Positions 30,267 through 38,400 of a DNA stretch of 42,136 nucleotides are shown here, in pieces. Where the stretch lies: IMG/VR virus record IMGVR_UViG_3300033149_007257, positions 1 through 42,136 of that record. One strand, given 5' to 3'. Both the position numbers and the translations under genes were made by a program. Origin of the DNA: a virus. Position 1 is the stretch's first letter; every line of letters starts with the position of its first letter. The notes beneath the pieces were generated by a model. The model was not told the DNA's origin. It saw only the letters and a program-made list of their open reading frames with translations, and ran no database searches.

Positions 30267-31273
30267 TGACGTGGGACTATGACTGGAACGAAAATGCTCC
30301 TGCCGTGGGCGATCCAGCGTATGAGGCTCACATCCACCAGCAGGAGGACAAAAAAGCAACACGGGAACGGATAAACGTCGAGCACAATGCCCCGACCGGA
30401 ACGAACGCTGATACTTGGACACACAGAGAAAACACTGCAAAGATTGGTCAAGGGATAGCAGCCGCCCGCCCCGCTGCGTCAGCCGCAAACAAGGGGCACG
30501 TTTACTTTGCCACGGACACTGGACGTCTGTCCCTTGACACTGGTGGGACCTGGACCGATGTTCTTCCTGCGTATCACACTGATGGGACTGTGAACGTCAC
30601 GAATGGCGATGCTACCGTGACCGGTGTTGGGACGAACTGGAGCGTCCTTGGGCTTGGGGAGAACACAGGGGATATCTTCTGGCTGGACGGAGCTTCTCGT
30701 TACTACCGGATCTCCAGCATCACGGACGCAGGAGAGCTCGAACTTTCCGTCCCGTATGAGGAAGGCACAGCGAGTGGACAGAACTACTACATCGGGCGGG
30801 TCTCCTCTGGCCAGCAGTTCCTTCCGCGCGCAGGTGGAGTTGCATTTGACGTCGTGCTCTGGAACGCTGTACTTGGCACTGCACTACACGCAAACGACAA
30901 GAAGATCACAAACCTCGCGGCGGCTACCGAAGCCGGAGACGCGCTGCGATGGGAACAGCGCCCTCCGACATTTGCTATTGGGAGCTACACTGGAAACGCG
31001 ACGGACGATCGGGAAATTGGCATCGGTATCGACCTTTCCTCTGGCACCTGGATGGTGTTTATCTATACACAGTCCGGGGCAGAGTCTATGGGCATCCGAA
31101 TCAAGACAAGTGAGGACGGCGAGGAGTCGTTTGGGATAGGTGCAAACGCTGTCAGCTACACAACGGGGCGGATAAAATCTGGGTCCGCGAACGGTTTTGT
31201 CATTGGCAGTGATGACACGATCAACAAGAATGGGGTTGTGTACGTTTACTTTGTGATAAAGCTCACGACCTAA
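30266..31273 (+). CDS. Tail fibre-like protein
   Basis: 335 aa, TGATG-coupled. N-terminal acidic NENAPAVGDPAYEAHIHQQ, then ANKGHVYFATDTGRLSLDTGG and DGTVNVTNGDATVTGVGTNW, a module typical of phage tail fibres. Then strands and the NDKKITNLAAATEAGDALRW trimer-like fibre motif. The C-terminus is a beta domain. Probably part of host recognition. Confidence 0.75.
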   Translation: MTWDYDWNENAPAVGDPAYEAHIHQQEDKKATRERINVEHNAPTGTNADTWTHRENTAKIGQGIAAARPAASAANKGHVYFATDTGRLSLDTGGTWTDVLPAYHTDGTVNVTNGDATVTGVGTNWSVLGLGENTGDIFWLDGASRYYRISSITDAGELELSVPYEEGTASGQNYYIGRVSSGQQFLPRAGGVAFDVVLWNAVLGTALHANDKKITNLAAATEAGDALRWEQRPPTFAIGSYTGNATDDREIGIGIDLSSGTWMVFIYTQSGAESMGIRIKTSEDGEESFGIGANAVSYTTGRIKSGSANGFVIGSDDTINKNGVVYVYFVIKLTT

Positions 31274-31277
31274 CACT

Positions 31278-32894
31278 ATGCCTATTCAGCCAACAAGTAC
31301 GAGACGTCTTCTTGGCCCGCAGGTGATCGACCTCGGGAACTTCGTGGGTGGAGTGAGCTATGAGCTGCCGAAACGACTTGCTGATCCACGTTTCGTGCGC
31401 GACAGCCAGGGCGTCCGAATGCGCGAAGCTGTCATTCGTCCTGCGCACGGACAAACGCTCATCAGCCAGATTCTCGACGGGAAGGTTCAGCTTGTCGAGC
31501 AGATTTTACAATATAGTGGGGTCCCGCAACGCGTTGTCCTGACGACAACAAAGGCGTACAGACGTATCTGGTCTGACGACTCGTGGGGATGGGAGGTTCT
31601 TGCTGATGGACTGTCCGGCAGTTTGGATCGTCCCGCCACAAGCTGCTTCGCGCAGAACACCTGGATCGTCACGAATGGCGTTGATCCTGTGTTGAAGTAT
31701 AATGGAACAACAATGTCGAACCTGCTTGGGGGAAATGGCTACCAGGCGAGCGAGACCGCCACGCATAGAGCTCGCGTTGTGACGCACTTCACAAACTGTC
31801 TTTTCCTCCTTGATACCATTGAGGACGGTCAAAGCATCCCTCAGCGCGTTCGTTGGAGCGACATTGGGGAGCTTGAAACGTGGAGCTCTGACTCCTTCGA
31901 GGACCTTGTGGACACTCCTGGAGGAATCGTTGGAGCCGAGCTGTTGGGAAATAGTCTTGTGATCTACAAGACAGACGCCATCATCCAGGCCCGACCTATA
32001 GGAGCGCAAAATCGCTATGCGTTCACCACACAAAGCGTCGGCGTCGGGCTCGTCGCGCGCAGAAGCCTCATCCGAATGGGGAATGTTCACGTCTTCCTCG
32101 GTCGTTCTCCTGTCACAGGCTTCAACATCTACATGAACGACGGGTCTGCGATCGTGCCTATAGGTGATCCAATAAAGCCAATGCTCGAGGCCGAGCTCAC
32201 GAAGGAGTACGAGCACAGGAGCTGGTCACTCTGGAACCCACAGGAGGAGGTCGTGATGTTCTTCCTTCCAACCGGCGGATCGGAATACCCAAATCGAGTT
32301 TGGGTCTACGAGCGCTCTGGTGGCACGCGATGGTGGAAGGACGCACTTAGTGCAACGGGCGGGGGGGTTGTGCTTCGTGGAGGGGACTATGTCTCGTACG
32401 GAGACCTCAAGGGCTCCTATGCAGACCAGGATTGGGTCTACGGGCAATCTGATCTTGGTGTTGAGGGTCAGGTCATATGGCTTGGAGGGTATGGGGAGGC
32501 TCTGCTTGAGGGAGAGACAGAACCGAGAGTCACCGGCTGGATTCTGGAGGTCGATCGAACAAGTCATGTCGACATGTCAAACATGCCGATGCATCAGGTG
32601 CTTGTGAGCAAGGCGTTTTCATATAGAGATCTTAACGCCCCAGCACAGACGCACGTCAGATGTCTTGGGATTGAGCTTGTGATGCGAGGAAAGCTTGAGG
32701 TTTACTACTCCCTCGACGAGGGCACGTCCTGGACGTTTGTTGAACAGGTCCGCTCTGACTCGTGGGATCGTGTGCACGTTGACTTCGACGTTGGGGGAGA
32801 GAGTGTGATGGTAAAGCTCCAGAGCGCGGACGCCGGACCGCGTTTCTGGCTGGAGCAGTGGTTCATTAAGCTGCGCTCGAGAGGCACACGATGA
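31278..32894 (+). CDS. Tail nozzle / DNA-stabilisation protein, beta-propeller type
   Basis: 538 aa. Begins with the IDLGNFVGGVSYELPKRLADP style of P22 gp10-like and T7 gp12-like tail hub proteins. Then many short blades with RIWSDDSWGWEVLADG, RVRWSDIGELETWSSD (a frequent hub motif) and ARRSLIRMGNVHVFLGRSP. The end is a jelly-roll-like strand set. It would close the short tail below the adaptor. Its stop overlaps the next start by four bases. Confidence 0.82.
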   Translation: MPIQPTSTRRLLGPQVIDLGNFVGGVSYELPKRLADPRFVRDSQGVRMREAVIRPAHGQTLISQILDGKVQLVEQILQYSGVPQRVVLTTTKAYRRIWSDDSWGWEVLADGLSGSLDRPATSCFAQNTWIVTNGVDPVLKYNGTTMSNLLGGNGYQASETATHRARVVTHFTNCLFLLDTIEDGQSIPQRVRWSDIGELETWSSDSFEDLVDTPGGIVGAELLGNSLVIYKTDAIIQARPIGAQNRYAFTTQSVGVGLVARRSLIRMGNVHVFLGRSPVTGFNIYMNDGSAIVPIGDPIKPMLEAELTKEYEHRSWSLWNPQEEVVMFFLPTGGSEYPNRVWVYERSGGTRWWKDALSATGGGVVLRGGDYVSYGDLKGSYADQDWVYGQSDLGVEGQVIWLGGYGEALLEGETEPRVTGWILEVDRTSHVDMSNMPMHQVLVSKAFSYRDLNAPAQTHVRCLGIELVMRGKLEVYYSLDEGTSWTFVEQVRSDSWDRVHVDFDVGGESVMVKLQSADAGPRFWLEQWFIKLRSRGTR

Positions 32895-33310
32895 TCCAAA
32901 TAGAACGGGTGCATTGCGCGAAAAGGGTTGCACAAGTGGCCGCCATGATCGATGCGGCACCGAGGACGGAAGTGCCTTTTTGTGGCGCAGATTTTGCTCG
33001 GTGGAGCGTCCTAAACCTCGACAGCTCACGTGTTCTCGTTGCTATCGGACTGGTCGACAGCGTGCCAGCAGGCTTTTTCATTGCTTTCGGCCCTTGGGAG
33101 CTCGAGAAGGATGTCTGGGTTTTCTGGGCATATATTGTCCCAAAATATCGTGCAACGCTGCTCGTGCAAAAGGGCATCGGGTTCCTGAAAGCGTGGGCGA
33201 GATCTTTCGGCCCACGGACGGAGATCAAGTTTGAGACCAACAGGCCGAGGGCTTGTCGTAGACTTTTCCAGATTTCCAGCGTTAGATCGAAAGTCACAGT
33301 GGAGGTATAA
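32891..33310 (+). CDS. GNAT-like acetyltransferase fold protein
   Basis: 139 aa. Strand-turn VLVAIGLVDSVPAGFFIAFG, then VFWAYIVPKYRATLLVQKG with a helix, then IKFETNRPRACRRLF, the order of GNAT beta4-alpha3-beta5. The classical acetyl-CoA loop Q/RxxGxG/A is replaced by KYRATLLVQKG, so activity is doubtful. Similar GNAT-like proteins occur near internal virion genes in podoviruses. Function unknown. Confidence 0.55.
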   Translation: MIQIERVHCAKRVAQVAAMIDAAPRTEVPFCGADFARWSVLNLDSSRVLVAIGLVDSVPAGFFIAFGPWELEKDVWVFWAYIVPKYRATLLVQKGIGFLKAWARSFGPRTEIKFETNRPRACRRLFQISSVRSKVTVEV

Positions 33311-33312
33311 CT

Positions 33313-34197
33313 ATGGGTGGCGGTGGAAATGGTGGCGCACAGGCTATATCGACGTTAACTCCGGCACAGTTGCGTCTTGCACAGCCGCTTTCGAGGTTTT
33401 TGCGCTCACAGATAGGAAAAGGGCTTCCCACGTACCCAGGGGAACTGTATGCTCCGCCCAGTGAAGCGACACAGAGTCTATTGGAGGGAGTCCTCGGCGC
33501 GGGGGCAAACGTACTTGCGCCAACTATGGTAGGGCAGATCTCTCCGGTCGCGAGCGCGCTTCGGAGTGCGCTGAGCGGGGTGCCAACGGCCGGATGGTCT
33601 CCGGCAGAGACAGAGAGTTACATCGCGAAGGCACTTCGGGCACCTGCTGAGCGGACGTGGAGTGAAGAAGTGCTCCCCGAGATCAAGTCAGCGTACCGTG
33701 GTCCAGGAACATACTGGGGAGGAGCCCGCGCGAAAGCCGTCTCGCGTGCGCGGGAGGCTTTTGAGGAGGGGCTTGCTGCACGTGAGGAAGAAGCCCGTCG
33801 GTATGGGAAGGTCCAGAACATCGCACTGGCAGAGGCTGCTCGGCAGCGGCAAGCCGGAGCGGTACCAACTGCAGCAGCGCTTCTTGGACAGGGAGCTGCT
33901 GCCGGGGAGGCTCTCCGTGCATATGAGCAGGCAAGGATTGACACAGCCTACAGGGAATGGGTCCGCACGCTTCCAGGACTGAATCCTGCGATCCAGCAGA
34001 TTCTTGCGTTCCTCGGGACACCGATGATGGGAGTTGCGGTTTCGCCTGAGGGAGGAGCTTCTCTCGGCGGGATGGTGGGTGCGGGGCTGGGTGGAGCAGC
34101 GTCTGGAGCCGCGATTGGGACCGCTCTCGGAGGGCCTGTTATTGGTACAGCAATTGGTGCGGGAGCTGGACTTCTTGCGGGGGGCCTTGGATCGTAA
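33313..34197 (+). CDS. Internal/ejection protein with glycine-zipper C-terminus
   Basis: 294 aa; GTGGAGG precedes ATG 33313. The middle is helical and Ala/Glu/Arg-rich (REAFEEGLAAREEEARRYG; RQRQAGAVPTAAALLGQG). The last ~45 residues are a glycine zipper (GAGLGGAASGAAIGTALGG; GTAIGAGAGLLAGGLG) able to insert in membranes. This matches podovirus ejection proteins that form a trans-envelope conduit. It precedes two larger internal proteins. Confidence 0.75.
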   Translation: MGGGGNGGAQAISTLTPAQLRLAQPLSRFLRSQIGKGLPTYPGELYAPPSEATQSLLEGVLGAGANVLAPTMVGQISPVASALRSALSGVPTAGWSPAETESYIAKALRAPAERTWSEEVLPEIKSAYRGPGTYWGGARAKAVSRAREAFEEGLAAREEEARRYGKVQNIALAEAARQRQAGAVPTAAALLGQGAAAGEALRAYEQARIDTAYREWVRTLPGLNPAIQQILAFLGTPMMGVAVSPEGGASLGGMVGAGLGGAASGAAIGTALGGPVIGTAIGAGAGLLAGGLGS

Positions 34198-34227
34198 CAT
34201 TGTTTTAATCTAAAACGAGGTCAGAAG

Positions 34228-35478
34228 ATGCCAGGACAAATTGTCGTGCTACCGAGGCCGGAGAACCGTGGAGCACGGGAGTTTCTTCAGGGGGCGCAAG
34301 TTGGGACATCCGCTGCGCGTGCTCTGCTTGGGTTCAAGGAGCTTCAACAGAGGGAAAAGGAACAATCGTCCCTCGAGGACTATCGCCAGAAGCTCCTGGA
34401 TCTCCAGTGGAGCGCGCAGACGCTGAACCAGCTCAACACGGTTTTAACTGCGCTCCCAAAAGACCTTAAGCCACAGGTCTTGGTAAGGTTCGCCGCGACA
34501 GGACCAGGAAAGAAACTACTGGGTGACATGGCAGACGCGCTTCAGGTCGCGCAGAGCTCCACCGCCACCGCGAAGAGGCTCCAGGAGCTCCAGAGCAAAA
34601 TAATAGAAACGAAGTACCAGTACCTCCAAGAGCACCCAGATGAAGTCGCCCGTAGCGAGCTTGGACTCCCGTCTGCTGCAGAAGAGGCTTTAACAAGGGA
34701 ACGAGGAGCCCTCCTCGAGGCGACCAGGAAGCACATGGGTGAACCCCCCAAACAGGCACCTGAGGTCGAACGGGAAGCAAAACTGCGGAACGATCTCCTG
34801 AAAGGTCTCATAGAGGGAACACTTGACGAACGGCAAATGGAAGTTGCACGGGCGCTCTTTAAGCTTCCGGCGGACGAGACCGCAGCGAGACTACAGTCCA
34901 GGTACGATTTCTTGACAGAGCACGGTTTCCCTGAACCTACGGCTGCCATGATGGCACTTGGGTTCCCACCATCGACCAAGAAGGCCGAGGACTTTGGAGA
35001 CCGGATCCGCGACGCACGGGCGCTCGGTGTGGTTGATCCAGAAGGCTCACCCAGCGCAAATCTTGCTGGCCTTGCTATGGTAGACTCCCTCGGGGCTCGT
35101 ACCAAACAGATCACAGATGGGCTAAGGCGTGCTCGGGAGGACCCAACAAGCAAAGAGGCAAACATGTGGCGAAGGGTTGAGATGCGCGCTGCGAGAAACC
35201 CTGTGGTGCAAAAGCAGAAGCGCTTGGGGATGGACTGGCTCGCGAGGGACATACGCTTTAACGACCTGACGGAGCTTGAGCAGCAGCAGTGGCGTGTGAG
35301 CGAGTTCGCCAAGATGTTAGGGAAGGGTGGTGGAGCCAGAACGAAGCCTCCGGTTGCGTATCGTCCTGCTACCGACGAAGAAATCAACGAGGCCCTCGAC
35401 GCGTTCCCAGAAGGGGCGTCAGATAAGGATATAGAAGGCTGGCTCAACAGGAACAAGGGAGCTACGGCTTATGAGTAG
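34228..35478 (+). CDS. Internal virion protein, 416 aa
   Basis: GAGG precedes ATG 34228. Almost entirely helical and charged (KELQQREKEQSSLEDYRQK; LQVAQSSTATAKRLQELQS), typical of coiled-coil ejection proteins. No catalytic motif is visible. It overlaps the 1606-aa gene by eight bases. The gap 34198-34227 holds only a short AT palindrome (GTTTTA/TAAAAC). Confidence 0.7.
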   Translation: MPGQIVVLPRPENRGAREFLQGAQVGTSAARALLGFKELQQREKEQSSLEDYRQKLLDLQWSAQTLNQLNTVLTALPKDLKPQVLVRFAATGPGKKLLGDMADALQVAQSSTATAKRLQELQSKIIETKYQYLQEHPDEVARSELGLPSAAEEALTRERGALLEATRKHMGEPPKQAPEVEREAKLRNDLLKGLIEGTLDERQMEVARALFKLPADETAARLQSRYDFLTEHGFPEPTAAMMALGFPPSTKKAEDFGDRIRDARALGVVDPEGSPSANLAGLAMVDSLGARTKQITDGLRRAREDPTSKEANMWRRVEMRAARNPVVQKQKRLGMDWLARDIRFNDLTELEQQQWRVSEFAKMLGKGGGARTKPPVAYRPATDEEINEALDAFPEGASDKDIEGWLNRNKGATAYE

Positions 35479-38400
35479 CACGCTCATAGACAGAGTCCAG
35501 GCGGCACGGAGAGCGAGAGCAGGTCAGGAAACACCGACCGCTGGGCGCTTGGAGAGGGTTCGAAGAGAACGCCAGGCGTACAGGGAGACGCTCTTCAACC
35601 TAATGCCCAAGCCGTGGGGGACGCCGACGCAAAACCCAGACGGCTGGACCACATGGCTGCACGCGAAGAAGCTGGCTCGCGGACTGGACGTTGGAGAGCA
35701 AACTGTCTATGAACGGACCGCTCGTCGTGCGGCGGCCCAGAACAAGTCAAAGTTGAGTCAACTCGTGGATGACATTACCTTCCGTGCCAATCGTGTGGCG
35801 AACGCCTATACCCTCGGAGCACTGGACCGACTCGTCCCAGGATTGACGGACTACGTGCAGAGGTATCGAGAAGAAACTCCTGGATTTAGTGAGTCTGAGC
35901 TTGATCGGGTCGGTGAGGTCCTGGCCACCTGGTCGGCGGAGACACTCGGGATAGTAACTGCGTTCGAGGCGATCAGCAAGGTGTCTCCTCTGGCGAGAAC
36001 TGTGCTCGCGAGACTTCCAGGACGAGCTCGTGCTACCAAGGCTCTCACAAGGCTGCCTGGTGCACAGACACCGAGCGTCCTCTTCGAGGCGCTCCGCCGA
36101 ACGCATCCGACGGTCGCAAGGGTCTTAGCCCAGGCAGCAAGAGAGGTTCCACGGAGCGTCGCGGTCGGGACCGGAGTGACCGCTTTTCGAGGATGGACTC
36201 ACGGTATTCCACTTTTTCAGAATCTGGCACGCTACCCTCAGGCTGCCGCTTGGTGGGGCGGGCTCGGAGCGATCTTCGCAGGAGTGTCTGCGTACTCCCG
36301 CATCAAGGCGATCAGGGCGGACAAGCGGCTTGCCGAGGACGCTGCCACGATTGCGAGACACTACCGTAACTATACGAAGGGCAAGGGGAACTGGAGAGCA
36401 ACGCTCCGCGCGTACGAAAGATTCATAAAGGACATGGAAGCGTCAGGGCATCCTGTGGATATGACGTTGAAGCTGAAAGTCAGAGCGGTCAGAAAAGCCG
36501 TCAGGGGCCACAGTAAAGCGGCCAGGTTGTATCGGCAAGAGCTGGACCGTAATGCACGAAGCTGGGCACCGTCGGAGGTCAAGGTTGTCCCGCAGGAAGC
36601 ACTTCCGCCAGGAGGGAAAGTGTCGACTGGAACAAAGGCTCCTCCTCCCCCACCCCCGCCTCCTCCTCCAGCAGAGCCCCCCGCTGCACCTCCGGTCACC
36701 TCCGCCGTTGCTGCGCGTCCCACGGAGAGTCTGGGGGAGGTCCACCCCATCTCTATGGAGCACGTTACGCCAGGAATGCTGAACGCAGCCAGAAACCGTC
36801 CGACGGGGAAACTCACGCTCAAGACAGAGGGTGGTGATATAATGCTCGTGCATGGGGGAGCGTTCTTGACCGTAGCCCGAGAGCGCGGGGAGAAGCAGAT
36901 CAAGGGGACACTGGACGGAGAGCCCGTGTTCGTCGACACAGACACGCTGGAGGTCACGAGAAGAAAGACGGTAAAAGCAGGCCCTATAATCCGCCGGATC
37001 GCCAAGGAAATGGGGATCGACATCAACGAGGTCGGGGAGGGAAGTGGAATCGGTGGAGCCATCACACGAAAAGACCTTGAAGCCTTTAGAGAGAAAGGAG
37101 CCCCGTCAGAGGACGTCGCCCACACGCAGCTTGAACTTATGCCTAGGCAGGTTCGGCCCCTTATCCGTGAGGCGCTGGACCAGCAGGCAGCCGTGGAGAG
37201 GTTGGGGATGACCGACGTTGTCTGGCACCCAGACGCCTCCCAGGCACGACCATTGTGGAACTGGCTGAAACGGAACCAGGACAAGGAACTCGCGTTCGGC
37301 AAGGTTGAGGCTTCCGGGAGTGGTTGGGAGTACAATTCACCTGTGGGTAGCCTTGTGTTATGGTCGCCAGTATCCTTAGGGGAACCCTGGCTTGCATCAT
37401 ACAGACCAAAGAAAGGAGTCGTAGATGAGGACACCAGCGGAAGACTTCGTCCGCGCGTGCAAGAGGGCGGAGGAGTACTGCCGTCGGCAGTTTGGTTTAG
37501 AGCTGAATCACAACAGCGCGCTCGCGCAGGTGCTGGTGAGACACTTCCTATCAGCCTCCGCTTCCCAGGGTGGGAAAGCTTCCCGACATGGAAAGCGAAA
37601 AAAGTAGCCGACATGTTAAGTACAACAAGGTTCCCTCCTGTGCTCCATCCGCTTGTGTACGAGGGTAGGGTGAAGTTTAGGTACGTGGACCCAGACGAGA
37701 TAGATGACCCAATTCTTCGCGCGACGCTCTCGGGGTACCAAGCTTGGTACCAGCCGCCCCCAAGAGGCGGGGGCGGGGAGGAGTATATTGCTGTCCCCAG
37801 TCATACAGTATTTAGTAGCGATAGTGCAATACACGAGCTCACACACGCAGCTGAGTGGCATGGGATGATTCCAAAGGAAGTGACAGATTACACGCTGGAG
37901 ATTGCTGAGAGAAAAGGAGCGGAGCTCGTAGAGAAGATAGCACAAACCTATCCCGAGAGCGTGGTCCAACATGCTATTACCAAAGTTCATCATGCGCTGC
38001 CACACGAGCAGATGACCGAGCTGATAAACCTCCTCAATCTGGATCGAAGATTCTTCAAGCCCATCGCGAGCCTGGTCTCAGCCAGCCGGGTCGAGGCACA
38101 GCTTTACATAGGACAGTACTTGAGACGTCTGTACAAAATACCGCTCCCTCCGTGGCACGCCGAATCGCTGGAGTCAGAGATATTGGCGTACACCGCAGAG
38201 AGTGACCCAGACGTCCTTCGTATAGAAGGAACAACACGGGTCCCGCCAATACCGTACCGTATCTATGCACGTGCAAAGGAAAAGCCTCCAGAGGATGTCC
38301 TCAAAGGACTTCCTCCCATGCACTTCCGAGAGCCCTCAGTTCCCATGAAGCTTGCCTCAAAGGAATACACTCTCCGTCTGATGGGAGTGGAGCCTCTCCT

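Noticed and set aside
34542-35456. Minus-strand 304-aa open frame
   Set aside because: Antisense to the 416-aa internal protein, with Ser-rich shadow composition.
36370-37614. Minus-strand 414-aa open frame
   Set aside because: Antisense shadow of the giant ejection gene, Ser/Pro-rich, with no ribosome site or domain.
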